Both the position numbers and the translations under genes were made by a program. A stretch of DNA of 64,000 nucleotides from Aaosphaeria pasadenensis (Eukaryota > Ascomycota > Dothideomycetes > Pleosporales). The notes under the pieces were generated by a model. That model worked only from the letters and a program-made list of their open reading frames with translations, ran no database searches and had not been told where the DNA came from. The stretch's first letter is position 1; the number at the start of each line of letters is the position of its first letter. Location: the NCBI GenBank assembly GCA_022813625.1, contig JAKLMB010000017.1, positions 558,001-622,000 on the forward strand. Direction: 5' to 3'. Below, one piece after another: positions 10,832-22,970 of the stretch.

Positions 10832-13800
10832 TGTGGAGTAGGTCGTTTGGGTGATGGTTGTCTTCCTAGGACCTAGGGGTGGAGGGTGGTAGATTGGAGT
10901 TGAGGGTTTAAGGTTGAATGAGCGTATGTATCAATGACGGGCGTCGTCGTGAATGTGATGTTTAACTGATCGTTCTGCGAGACTTCGTTCTTGTGAGCTC
11001 TTGCAAGTCGTGCGGCGGAGCTTGATTATGGAAATCTGGAGGTTATTGTGAGATTACAGGACAGAAAGGTCGCAAGTGACGTCAAGGGAATCAGAGGTAA
11101 ACAGAATTGTAAAGGATTAGATATAATTGTAGTTCCTTTGATGATACAAGTTTAGTTCGATTGTTTGTATTCCAGCTGGGAACAAAGTCTGAATAGCTGT
11201 GGTTAGGTGTTGATCCACCACAGCACCATACATGTCCAACACATTACTGTAATAGGCGGGGTAACTCGACTGCGTTTTGCATAAATATATGCCCTTCGTT
11301 GTCTGGAAGAAGGCAGTATGAGGTGGGAAAATGAGGGGCAGGCCGGGTTATTTCACACCGAGAGGTCCTTCACGTGATCATCCATAGTCGGACGGCCGAA
11401 AAGGGAAAATATGATGAATCACGCGAAATCACGAATACAAAGTTTGGGACATGCCGTATCGCCTGGCAAGATACCGTATTACACTGTGATGGTGAAGGAC
11501 GACCACGCTGTGCACGCGACTTCGAAGTTGGATCGTCAGCCGAGTGCCGGGCATTGCTCTCGTTGAGAGAGAGAGAAAAGTCTGCAACAGGCAGAACACG
11601 CAAGATGCTCGTATGCGCATGTACTATCTACGCCCCGGTGGAGCACTTTCTTGTCTGCAAGGAGCGACCCTTTCCCCTACCCCGTTGTTATTGTTGCAAG
11701 TAAGCCGTGGAGAACGGAGTGAGGGACGAGAGACAGAGAGTTGGGAAAGGGAAAACGAGAGACAAACGAATGAACAAACGGCTTGGAGGCAAGCTCGGAT
11801 CCGGATTCGGCTTCTTCTCAACTTGCTTGACTTTTAGCGTGTGCGATGGATGCGCAGTCGTACTTGAGGAACGACAGACTATGACTAAGTGAGAGACTGC
11901 AGCTGGCGGTGCCTGTTGAAACTTCGCATCCCATATCAACTAAAAAATCTGTTCTGCATGAGAACCCACTTGCCCGCGTATGAGCCAAATCAAAAAAGTC
12001 CACCCACCACCCACAGTTGGATGCACCCTCCCTTCCGATCTCCCAGTTGGGCGTATCAAGGACACGGCAAGAATACGCAGAGGCAGTAGTTCGCAGCTCG
12101 TCGTCAGACTGCACGATCGTGTGACTTCGATAATCTCCGCCGTGCTAGGACTATGCAAGTCATTGCCAGTATATATCCGGACCTCCAGGCTAGCGACCAT
12201 GTGGAGAAAACAAGAATCGACAATGGGTGTAGGTGTCGATGCACGGTGGATCCCGTTTGAGGGACCCTTGACCCTTGAGGGACCAAATGTTTATGCGCTA
12301 TGCAGTTGTCGGACGCCGAGATGTGCCTAACGGATGGTGCATTTGCTAATGGCTTTCCTTGAAAAGAGGCATGAATGGTTGCAAACTTACGGGCATGGGA
12401 AAGAGGTCCAGAGGTGCATGTCAGACCACCCAATGTAGTCTGGGGTGACGAGGTTGCTATGACAGCTGCCAGATTGGATGATTCGCCCGCATCTTCTTCA
12501 AACCCCCGAACTACTTCGTTCGGGTCATCAAGCATCCATAGGCTGACGACACTGTGCGAAGACAAAGTAACTAACTAACATCTGTAGTTAAATGGCTCTC
12601 GAGATCTGATCCCTTATCCTGCATGGGAAGGCTGAAAATGTTGTTCGTACTGATGGTCCGTTGCATGAGCATCGGAGAGGATCGGATGCCCGTCCGCGCG
12701 TAGTGGGCGTGTAACAACCACTTCCAGCCGTGCTGAATTCTCAACCAGGTTTGAACAGCTTTTGTTGCCATTGATCTGGTGCTTTTAGACGAACTAAATT
12801 TTACCACTTGCCACACATCAGCTGTCATTGTTGAGGCTGATATTGTCTTGGCTGGATAGTTGATCATGCTCGCAAGATCTGCTGACGGGTTCACGATGCG
12901 CGTCAAACCAACTGAGACATATGGGGAGCGGCACTAACCTCAAATCATCGGCAAGCAAGGAATCGCTATGTGTATTGGCGACTTTGCCCATTTGCAATAC
13001 GAGTCTTCAGCACGACCCATTTTGAGCAGGAGGTCTTCTCATTATCTAGGTAGAGGTGCCTCGCATCGTGAAGCAAAGATATTGTAGCAATTGTACCATC
13101 CGGCTACGCTTATCTTTGAAGATTGTTTGTTGATGATTCTTCGAGTTAAGCATATCCGATCAAGTTCGGCATACGCCAAAGACCCATAGTGATCCCACGC
13201 TATTCCACCGTGACTTCTGTTATAGGATAGAGGTGTGGCCGAGGCGTCTGTGGCACTGTGCCAATGTTGGAGCCGGCCTCGCACTTGCACGAAGTATAGC
13301 GACAAACCGATCGGAGCCCACTTGATGTGTACGTTGCCTGATTTTATGCGGGGCGCTATCTTTCCATGTAGCTATTTCGAGCATAGTCCATCGTGAAGCT
13401 GAGATACGCGCACAAAACGTCAAGATGCGATGCATTAGGTAGCGTACACTTCCGGATCATTGTCAAGGAATCCCAACTTTGCTCGTTGAAGTCTCTTCAG
13501 CAGACTTGTCCTAGCCACATTTTTTGCAACAACAAATCGGAAAACGGAGCCGAACCACTCGTTTGCATTAAGAGAGTCGGAAAGTTACGTACGAGTCGGA
13601 GATGGATATTATGGGGCGTGGGTCGGTGCCGCAACGCAATGGCAACAGGCAGAGTTCCTGATGAAGATACGATACACATCATCTTTACGAACTAGTGCGA
13701 TGTCTCAGCCAACACTGGGCAACAGAAGGAGTCTTCTGACAAGATTCTAGTGCTTGACAATATGTCGACCATTAGTGCAAGGTTCCAAGTTCATTGGAAT

Positions 13801-15700
13801 TGTGGTAAGACGTTGTATCACCAGTGGCAATGAAGTCAGTGTAGTTCATGGGTGTTTGTTACTCCACATCTCGGAAGTGAGGTAACATCACTCACATGGC
13901 CTTTTTATAGTAACACAAAGTTGTTGTCCGGTGGCTACTTGCCACACCTGGGCGGTTATCATCGTACAGCAACGAGATGTAGGCGGCTATGGACGGCATG
14001 TCTCACCCTGGAGCTTAAGACGGAAGTCGATGGAAATATATTCCGTTAATGAATGTTCGCTGGGTGTATTGGGTGAGAACTTCGATAGTTCTTGTGTAAT
14101 GAAAGTGATCGCCAGCATGATGGTTCTTGTCTAACTTCTAGAAAGTCATTCGCTCGTCTACCGAACTTATGGCAAAGCGAGTGAATAGCACGAGCATGGC
14201 GTGCATCGTTGGTAAAGAGCGAATGCATGTTTGTCTACTCACCATGAAGAACTATGGCTAGTGCAAATCTAGGAATGCTGCTCAGAGCATCACGCAGTAG
14301 CAGTAGTAATAGAATACTTTGTTTCTTGATGCTCTCCTGAGAGCTGCTCAAGGTCGGACGCATCGAACGCAAGCCGAAAGGTATGATTTTGCGCATTTTC
14401 GACACGTATGCTCCACCTGAAGTGACAGTGCATTATGCTGTCAATGTGGAGACATGATGCGAGAAAAGCATCGTCGTTTGCCTCCGACTATAGACAGGCA
14501 TCAATGACTGAAGTTTCTTTACTTGCAGAAGGGATTTGCTGTGACCTGAGGGTTGAGGTGTGCGGCGCTCCGCCTCCAGGCCGGCGCACGAGCAATGTGG
14601 GCGTAAGTCGTCACTGGCAGAATGCGGGAGCGGGAGATGACGAGCATAAACTTTGGACACAGGTAGACCCTTTGTGCTACTGCTCTGAGCTTGCGGTGGC
14701 TGGAGCACTTGGGGCACCTTGCACGCTTCTTTCGCACTCCGACCGGATGACTAGAGGGGAGTACGAGTAGTTGGTTCCCTTGCAACTACGTTACGTTCGC
14801 ATTGAGAAAATGGTCGCTGGCCGTGACGATGCGGGACTGTTGGAATGACGACACTGATCGGTATTCTGGGGCAGAACCTGATGCGCAATGATGAATGGCG
14901 ATGCGAGAGTAGACGCTCGATGCTGGGGCGGCATGTTTGGCTGTGTACATCAGCCCCACTAGAGAGAGCGCCGAGACACGAAATTCGCAAACCCGCATGC
15001 AAGCTGCAGCGCTTGCCAATCGCGCGTGCGCACCTTGCAATTGTGAGAGAATTGTTTGTTGGAGAACAGAAGAGGGTTGCATGGATGCATGTCGAGGGAG
15101 CAAGCAAACTCCATGGCAATTAGCTTCAAGCCTTTGGCCGCCCCTCGACGACAAGTCGAACGCTATCGTCCACCCATCGCCAGCATGGGTTGCCATAGTT
15201 TACCATATTTGGTTCCCGCTCACGACTACATATGACCACTACAGCCGTAGTACGATGATAGTACGCCATCGAGAGGCTAGACGGCCTGGCCTATTGTAGC
15301 GTTCGCACGGCTGGGATACCAGGACGCTTGACCCGCTAGAGGGACGACGCTTCAGCAAACGAACGCGAGCCAGACCCGAGATGGGAGCCAATATGGAGAG
15401 GAACCGACTTCTGTCCCTTTCTCGCTCTGTTGCAGTCCTGAGTCCTGACCGGGGCCACTATCAAGGGAAGGTGTCGAATATTTGGCTGGGGGATGCTAGT
15501 CCGATATCACAGCACATACCTGTCCTGTCCTGTCACTGCGGGCACGCAAAAGTTAGCTAATTACACACTATTCGTTAAGTACCTACCGTGTAGGGGAGAG
15601 CAGTACGCGTACTGTGGATGGAGTAGGCAATTTGGCAGGGTGCAAGCAGCAAGACTGAACACAGTACGGGGGGTAATAATAACACAGTGGGGGTATGGAG

Positions 15701-15757
15701 ATGGGGTGGGAGATGGGATTGGGATTGGGATTGGGAATGGGATGGGATGGGATGGTG
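15701..15757 (+). repeat. G-run tract, (GGGATT/GGGAT)n, G-quadruplex-capable
   Basis: Seven or more GGG runs are separated by one to three bases on the plus strand, a textbook G-quadruplex pattern. The unit drifts from GGGATT to GGGAT. It differs from the usual fungal telomere repeat TTAGGG in phase and is internal. Confidence 0.7.
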
Positions 15758-17579
15758 GCGGTCGCTCGGCGAGCTCGGGAGTGAACCGCACGTTTGAATC
15801 CGTGCAGAAACGCGCAATAACGTATATGCGCCCATGCGGCGTAGACACTGCGAATACGGAGTAAGTTGTATTGTCCACCTATACCGTAGACCTTTTGCAG
15901 TGTACGGAGTACATTATAACATACCTACTTAGATACGGAGTACATGATGACAAACAATGGCACGGAATTGATATAGCTTCAAACTCAATTCCCTCCATTA
16001 TCATTCTCAGAAGATAAGAAGACACTCGTACGGAGTACTAAGTACAGAGGAAAGAGGCTTCGGAAATATGTACCGCGTACCATGTAAGCACCTAGGTATG
16101 TACCTGTTTGTAGAACAAAATCCGTGACCTAAGCTGGGGACGTGCTTATATCGCCCCTACGCGATTGGGCACTTGTATACTTGTGACAATACAGCAGGGA
16201 CTCATTCGGAGGGGGACATGAGGTGGACTGTTCCTGTTCGAAAAGCTGGAGAGAAGATCTTCCGTGCGTTTGCGTACGTGCATAAGGTACATATCTGAGA
16301 CTGTTGAGCGCCGATCGAACTACTTGTACATGTATGTATGTACTGTAACCTGGACGAGGTAGTTTATTAGTTAGTTTACTTATTCCCTTTCTCTACAGAT
16401 ACCCGCACATTTTACGTGCACGGATCTGGAAGTGTGATATTGCTACAGTAGTACTGTACTGTACATGTATGTATGTCCATACTCTCTGCACCCTGCCTGA
16501 GAGGAAAACGCAGCCCCCAACTCGAATGCATAATAGTTGGCTACTAGTGAATGTACTGGCGAGTACTCCGTACGTTACAAGTAGCACGACAGTCAGATAG
16601 CCGCCGCCGCCCTGGCCGGACCAGTTGACGATATATATGATAAAGTGGAGAAGTGCTGATGGGTTTCCCAGTGCAGGTCTAGGCGAGTCCAAGCCAACAA
16701 ATATCGTTTATTTTACTGACTGGGCAGGTTGGCTTGCCAAAACTCCACCCCATCATCTGTTTTCTTGTTTTCCTGTTTTCCTCGTTTATCGTTTTTCCTC
16801 CATGTCCCTTGTGTTTTCTTGTAAGGGTTAGGTGGCTTTGGCAAACTAAATTGGCTACTCCGCACACTCAGGCCACAAAGTGAGCGAAGGGCCCGGATGG
16901 TCCCTCGCGCGGAAGATGGCGTGAATGGTTCGCACTATCATATTGACTACATGTACTTGTACAAGAGGGGGCACGTGCACTCCCTGCTGAGGTCAACACT
17001 AAGGAGCCATGGCGCCCCTCGGACAGTGGAGGGATTTATACCCCAACTAGACTTTTCCACTAGACGCTCTGGAGGGGAATGCAATTGACACGGACTGGCC
17101 AAACTTTACTGTTTGAGCGGTAGTACGACTGGACCCGTACGTGATACGCTACTTGAATGGTACTACCCACGGTAGGGGACGGCAAGCACCACTTCGGGAG
17201 CTTTGCGGGCGCTTCACGATCAGACCCTTCGCGGGCCGGTCAGACAGATTGGACGACTCATTCAAAAGCTAGTAAGAGGCAGGGCAACTGGAATGACAAC
17301 GAGTTCTGTGGTTGATACATAGATCGTGTTGCTTCATGGAGTGACATTGGGAGAGGGGAGCTGGTGTATGTACCTGGGTACAAGATGCACGCAATAACGG
17401 GACGCAATGGAGGCTGACGTGCCGGCTGAGGTCGATTTTGAGTTTCTTCCCGTGTGCCATCCCATCTTACGTGCAGGGCAGGAACTCAGGGTTCACTTTG
17501 TGCCACCTCGAATCCAAGACCTACCCTATCGTGGAACCGTTAGACAGACGCTGAACATGTCAGGCATGCCGCATCCTGT

Positions 17580-17617
17580 GCCGGCGCCTGTACGTACATG
17601 TACATACATGCGCCGGT
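17580..17617. repeat. Near-perfect inverted repeat (cruciform/hairpin)
   Basis: CCGGCGC at 17581-17587 pairs with GCGCCGG at 17610-17616, and the 22 bases between them are themselves an imperfect palindrome centred at 17598/17599 (ACATGT core). The whole pairs over 18 bp per arm with two mismatches and no loop. Confidence 0.75.
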
Positions 17618-18020
17618 ACATCGTCAGTTCAATCCGAATAGTAACGGACAGTGTGCCTCCCTGCATATACATCATCACATGTCTGTTAAGTGCTCGTAGA
17701 TGAATATGCCTGCCATGTATCAGTATCTCCAAACGGAACAGGCGTGATATCAGGCAATGCCATTGAATGCAACCGAGAGAACCCTGGTCTGTTTGAACAT
17801 CAGGATTCACATTGGTGCACACGCCCTTGGGGTAGTCTAACGGGGATGATCATCAAGAGCAGCGGAGGACGGTTGATTGATTGACGGCCATGCCGAAGAT
17901 GCCAGATTCTGATTATTTGTGCTGTGCACAGTAGCAATGATGACTTTTGCATAGACTACATGGATGAGACCTTTGAGCTTACCGAGCTCCCCTTGCGAAC
18001 CTTGGAACGCTGCAATTTTG

Positions 18021-18056
18021 AAGAAAGAGAGAGAAAGAGAAAGAGAGAGAAAAAAA
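18021..18056 (+). repeat. Purine-rich GA tract
   Basis: An uninterrupted A/G run of about 36 bases (gaaagaga-type units ending in a poly-A stretch). Simple-sequence DNA; no coding value. Confidence 0.8.
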
Positions 18057-18349
18057 TACAATGCCCATCAACCTTTGAACGCCGTATATCCGACCCGTCC
18101 ATTTTTAGCGCCCCAACCCCCCCAGAGAGAGCACAGTCTCTTCGGGAATCCCTATTTACTGTGACAAGAAGTAACGTAAAGGAAAATCACCGCGGCCCTC
18201 AGACTCTATCGATCCTCTTTAGAAATGGATGGGCCGAGTTTGTGCGGATCGTCGAACGTCTAAATTACTGCCCTCTTTAGGGCGCGCCAAGTGGCGCCGC
18301 AATCGACCAGGGTCGCTCAACGAAGCGGGAATATCCATCCTCGACTTCG

Positions 18350-18432
18350 TTCTCGCGTTCGTTCGTGCTCGTTCTTGTGCTTGTGCTCGTGCTCGCGCTC
18401 GTGCTTTGTGCTTTGTGCTCGTCCTTGTCCGC
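18350..18432 (+). repeat. GTGCTC/GTGCTT simple repeat
   Basis: Degenerate hexanucleotide repeat (gtgctc, gtgctt, gcgctc). It creates low-complexity open frames on both strands (Cys/Ala/Arg runs) that are not genes. It lies just downstream of the GT2 gene stop. Confidence 0.75.
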
Positions 18433-18551
18433 GCTCCCCTCTCAGTCTCCACCTCCACTTTCGCTTCCGTTTCCCTCTCTTTTTCTTGCTTTCAGCCCGC
18501 GCCGTTAACTGCTCTTACTGTTGCTTGTTTACGGATCTGCCGTTGCGCAAT

Positions 18552-20691
18552 TCAGCTGACGACATCTGACACAATCCCTCCGCGTTCGCGGAGCATGCGT
18601 CCCTGCACCTGGGGCGAGGGAGTCAAGGGCGGCGTGATGGTTGCCATGGGTGGAATTGGAATCATTCGAATGTTATCGTCGGCGTCAGCGCCCTCACGGG
18701 TACCCCATGTCGTCTGAGAGTCGGAGCGGTTAGCGGATTGACCAGTCAAACATGTCGAAAGCGAGCAATAGCTAAATAGAGAGCGCTAGAGCGCGTGCGG
18801 GGCTAACATACCTCTGTGACAGTGATGCAGCCGTAGAGCTTAATGGCATTGTGGAAATAACCAAATAGGACAGACACGGGAACGAAGCGTACGTCGCCCG
18901 GGTTTCTTAACAAATGAGGAATAAGCTTGATCGTCTTGGTGAAGGCGTAGTGTCCGAGGAAGAAGGTCCAGAGCAGCGGCAGATGGCTATTGCTCTCTGA
19001 GTGGGAGTCCTGATAGTAGCCCGCCTCTAAAAGGGCAAGGTAGAATGTCGCAAATAGTGCACAGTCGTACAGGAAGGCCCATTGGGTGATGGTGGTTTGG
19101 AACACTGCGTAGAGAGACCATGGATAGTTACTATTGCGGAGAGAGTTATGGTCAGCATGATGTTCAAAGATGCTCCAATCAAAATTATTATTCCGATCGG
19201 GAGGGCAGGTGATGATGATTCAGGTGGTAGATGGTGGTGGCAGTCGAGGTCGGGTAGTGGGTGGCACAGTGGTGGTGGGATGAGAACAGACCAGGACAGG
19301 GGGGGAAGAATATAGGGAGGGGAAGTCATTGGCCTTGGCAGGCGACGACGACACGAGAACATGGCCAGGGAGACCAAATACAGTGGACCATCCAAATTCA
19401 AACAAAACAGGTTCCTCAACTGAAGGAGGCGAAAGAGGGACTTGGAGGATAGGGAGACGGTCCAATAAACCAAAAATAGTAGAATGAGAGAATGGAGGGA
19501 CTCGGCAACTTACACCCACATGTGCAATTCACTCAGGCTCGTCAAATTGCTGCGCCAATTGCTACGCACCCATCTAAGGCACTGTCGAAGGTACTTGGAG
19601 TCGTTCTCCAGGGTGGTCTCCACCTCACACTCGCGGTGGTTTTGGATCTGAATCTTCCAGTCGTGGGAAAAGAGCCAACGGGTGATGAAGTTATCGTCAT
19701 CGGCATTGAGAAAGTGGTCGCTCCCCCAGGTTTCGTGGGTGAAGCCATATGTAAAGTTGGGGTCTTGGAGGATTTCAGAGCGGTATGCCACCGCTCGTCC
19801 GGACAGGCAAGGCAGACCTCCATCCATCCAGTTGCATGCGGTGCAGTCGAAGTTCCTGCGGACAAGGTATAATGCGCCGAGAAACTCCCAAAGGTTGGAT
19901 CGGTCGTTGCGGCGGAGCTGCTGGTTAGTGCCAACACCACCCACTCGGGGATCCTCGAAGGGAGCCAAGATCCATTTGGTGAACTTCTCGGGCAACCAGA
20001 CATCATCGTCAAGTAGGAGCGTGATCTTCGTTTGCACCTCGGGGATGGCGCGTGACAGCTGACGGCGCTTGTTGGCCTGGCTTATGGAAAGGATCTGGAT
20101 CCGCTTAGGACTACCCATCTCTTCCACCATCTGATATAGACGTTTGACACGAGAGTCGGGCGTGACCAAAAGCAGCTCGTACGGCTCCAGTCGGTATGCA
20201 GTCTGAACAGTCTCCTTCAATTGCTGGATATCCTCGGCAACAGTCGGGATTATGACAGTCATATCTTGGGCTGTGACGGTAGGTTCCTCGACTGGCTGTA
20301 TGGGTGTGTACAGCCAATTCGCAGCCAGGTTGACCCATAATCTGACATTTCGGAACAAACTATGGCTGGTATTAGTCTTGTATTCAAAAGCATATGATAC
20401 GAAAAGGGACATGTTCCCAGATCAACCGTCCACCATCTTTGGCGTCCCCAACCTCGACGCTCCGCTGTATGTTTCCATGTTCCATGTTCCACATGATATT
20501 GGACACAAAGAACATGACACACATTGCACGGGTAAGGCTGGAGGGTGGAACCATTTGAGATGGGATTGCAGAGAGGACGACGAGGCCAGATGGGTTCAGA
20601 GACAGAGGGAATGGAAGGAAACCCACAATAGACCGACAAAGACCCAGAACCAACTCCAATTGGGAAGCATCCACAAGGAAAAGGGAAACAT
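18552..20691 (-). CDS. Type 2 glycosyltransferase, Cps1/ZtGT2-like membrane polysaccharide synthase
   Basis: The spliced product is 463 aa. Minus-strand exons are 20691-20627, 20359-19514, 19130-18812 and 18713-18552, with introns of 267, 383 and 98 nt. An N-terminal TM helix (about residues 8-24) is assembled by the first splice and followed by FRNVRLWVNLAANWLY. The GT2 domain has VIIPT, the sugar-nucleotide DDD motif at 139-141, a second acidic DADDD cluster and QCLRW at 281-285, the QxxRW motif of processive beta-glycosyltransferases. C-terminal TM helices follow, then the tail TTWGTREGADADD, which I recognise as family-specific. Homologues in Zymoseptoria and Fusarium are needed for hyphal extension on solid surfaces and virulence; the product glycan is unknown. 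Start is either the Met at 20691 or the one at 20670. The two long introns rest on splice signals (actaat branch, GTAAGT and GTGGGT donors) and phase, and should be checked with RNA. Confidence 0.85.
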
Positions 20692-21135
20692 GGCAAGAGG
20701 CAACAGACGACGGACGACGAGCAACGAACGTGACAGGAAATGGGAACTACGTTAGAAACGAAGACGAAGATCACATTGATGGGCAGAAGAATCCGCGTTC
20801 CCCGGCGGGCGCGGGAGGGACTAAATATTCAACCAAGCCACATGTTTGCGGGCCCCGGCGAGATGATGTTTCGCTTCCCGGCGCTGTTTAAGCTGCAGGA
20901 GTTTGGGGTATTAGTGTTAACGATGGCGGGAGCGTGAGGTACATGGTAGAAAAATCCGATTTTGGCTAGATGGGAAGGACAGGCGTCATTGCTTTGGATC
21001 CCGGCAGGCCGTTACTCGCATATTTAGCGCTCAGGGATCGTCTGCAAGCCTGTCGAGGGTGCGAGGGTGTGTGAGGGTAGTGTATGGTGGTTAGAGTAGT
21101 TAGTAGTGGATGGTGGAGGTGGTGGTAGTGGAGGT

Positions 21136-21205
21136 GGTCGGTCGTCCTGCGAGTCCTTGCGAGTCCTTGCGAGAGTCCTTGCGAGGTCTTCTTGTTCGAG
21201 TCCTT
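21136..21205 (+). repeat. Short tandem repeat, unit GAGTCCTTGC
   Basis: The 10-mer GAGTCCTTGC recurs about five times with small spacer changes, twice in perfect tandem at the left end. No function is suggested by the sequence. Confidence 0.7.
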
Positions 21206-21940
21206 GCAAAAAGGCCCTTGTAGGTTCGTCGTCCACTAGGTCGCTGCAGGTCTGTCAAGCTTGACAGGCCTGGCAAGCCATGGGCCAGGCGTAAGCCAGT
21301 GGGGAGACAGAAGCCTCCATGCCAGAATGCAATTCTGTGCCAGCCAGTCTGCATCGAGGAGGGCGCAGCGCGAAGTGCAATAATTGTTGGTCTGGTTAGT
21401 CGCCCAGCCGTTTTGTGGGCGTCTCTACCTAGGCACGAGACAGAGACGAAGACAGAAAAAGGGCCACCAGACAGACATCCGGATAGTAATACAACGTCGT
21501 GTGCTCCGTGGAGAGACACAGAGGAATGGACGAAGTTGCAGGTGGATGGAGAGATTGAACTAAACATATCCAGGGATCCTTTACTTGTTTCTGCGTGTGT
21601 CTGTGTCTGTGTCTGTATCTCTTTCTCTACTGTGAATTGAAGCAGTGGTGTAGTCGTTAGTTACTTAGGTAGGTAGTTAGTGTGCAGCAGCAGCTGTTAT
21701 TCCCACCCACGCACCCCAATAATCTGCATCAGACACACCCACACCCACCTCGTCTCTCGCTACCCATCCCATCCCATCAACCCCCCCTCCATCTTCCTTC
21801 ATTCTATAAATTATCATCATGGTTTTTATTGAACTCTTTTCTTCTCCTTCTTTTCTTGTTCTTCTTTATTTTACGCCTCCTCCGGCTACGAAAAAAATAA
21901 AAGAGAGAAAGATATATACCTTGCCCTAACCTACTTCTGC

Positions 21941-22007
21941 TTTGCCTTGCCTTACCTTGCCTTGCCTTGCCTTACCTTACCTTAACCTTGCCTCGCCTCG
22001 CCTCGCC
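21941..22007 (+). repeat. CCTTG/CCTTA/CCTCG pentanucleotide repeat
   Basis: About 13 pentamer units with drift from CCTTG through CCTTA to CCTCG. Part of the pyrimidine-rich tract that flanks the GT2 gene. Confidence 0.8.
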
Positions 22008-22306
22008 TTTGGTGGTGGCATGGGCATAGTCTTCCCATATTGCCCACTAAAGATAATTACTGCCGCCCACCATGATCCATTCTATCCAATTCCACACTAG
22101 CATCATTATCCATTCTCCACTACTGTACTTTTACTATCTTCTTCTTCTGCTCTCTCGAATGCTAATTGCTGGACTCTTCTTATCCAGCATGTCCACCAGC
22201 GTCCCTTGGGTTCTACTTCGGGGTGGCACCGGGTGGGTGCTGGTTATGCAAAAGAACGAAAGCAGGTTCAAGCATTCAACTAACACAACACAACCCACCA
22301 TGTTGC

Positions 22307-22392
22307 ATGCTCATGCTCATGCTGGTGCTGGTGCTGGTGCTGATGCTGATGCTTGTGCTGGTGCTGGTGCTCGTGCTGATGCCGATGCTCAT
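22307..22392 (+). repeat. GCTGGT/GCTGAT/GCTCAT trinucleotide-hexanucleotide repeat
   Basis: A long imperfect run of Gct-x-x-t units. It reads as Ala-Gly/Ala-Asp/Ala-His in one plus frame and Ser-Thr/Ser-Ile on the minus strand, producing false low-complexity frames. Confidence 0.8.
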
Positions 22393-22942
22393 GGTCTTGC
22401 TCATCCTCTCGGCTTCTCTCATCCCACCTCCACCTTTTTTGCCCTCAACCCACCCACCCACACACACGAAAACAAGCAAGCTACCGTACTTACAGCCGTA
22501 TCACATCATCCAGATCGTGTGTACATCTTATGGATCCACTGCTTCGTACTTTGCTCACAATGGCTAGTACCATTATCCAGCGGCTCTCTTCGGCCTGCCC
22601 TGCCTTTTCTGTCTTGTACTTTGATCTTCCATTCGTGCAGTAACCAATTATCAAGAATCCATCTGTTCACTCTACTCTACTCCGTACAGTGTACATCTTA
22701 TCCATCTTCTTCCTGCCTATGAGTAGATTACTGCAAGACTTGTCCTTCTCTCTCAAGACCTAGCCCAGCCTAGTCCTTGCCCGACCTACGGCAGAGATTC
22801 AAAATTGGACGTCTGTTGGATTGACTGGGGGGGTACGAGCTGCCACCGGCCGGCCTCGCAATAATGCGGCTGATGATCGCAGTTCCAATATGTACAACCC
22901 TACCCTACCCTCCCCTACCTCGTACAGTATACCCCTAAGCAT

Positions 22943-22970
22943 TCCATCCATCCATCCATCCATCCATCCA
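22943..22970 (+). repeat. (CATC)n microsatellite
   Basis: Seven consecutive CATC/TCCA tetramers. Shorter CATC clusters recur at 23060-23100, 23380-23460 and elsewhere in this desert. Confidence 0.85.

Larger units (their letters stand above)
10832..18551. other. Gene desert, about 7.7 kb
   Basis: I find no convincing gene on either strand. The longest frames (12104-12565 minus, 14786-15196 minus, 15493-15864 plus) have irregular composition, no conserved motif and no plausible splice extension. The segment contains a G-run tract at 15701-15757, five copies of the 9-mer TACGGAGTA or its complement between 15855 and 16572, repeated GTAC/ATGT-rich strings, a strong inverted repeat at 17580-17617, a GA tract at 18021-18056 and a GTGCTC-type repeat at 18350-18432. 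No terminal inverted repeats, transposase or reverse-transcriptase motifs were seen. Confidence 0.55.

Noticed and set aside
15714..15757. Possible internal telomere repeat
   Set aside because: The unit is GGGATT/GGGAT, not TTAGGG in register, and it degenerates within 45 bases.
15785..15806. Hairpin GCACG-TTTGAATC-CGTGC resembling a tRNA T-arm
   Set aside because: The loop has eight bases in stem register, and no A-box or acceptor stem is near.
18219..18717. Low-complexity frames on both strands downstream of the GT2 gene
   Set aside because: Produced by the GTGCTC repeat; the right-hand end overlaps the last GT2 exon in another frame.
22072..22722. 216-codon plus-strand frame
   Set aside because: The middle is a translated GCTGGT-type simple repeat and the ends lack any conserved feature.
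22943..22970. Short regular repeat considered as a CRISPR array
   Set aside because: It is a tetranucleotide microsatellite with no spacers, in a eukaryotic genome.
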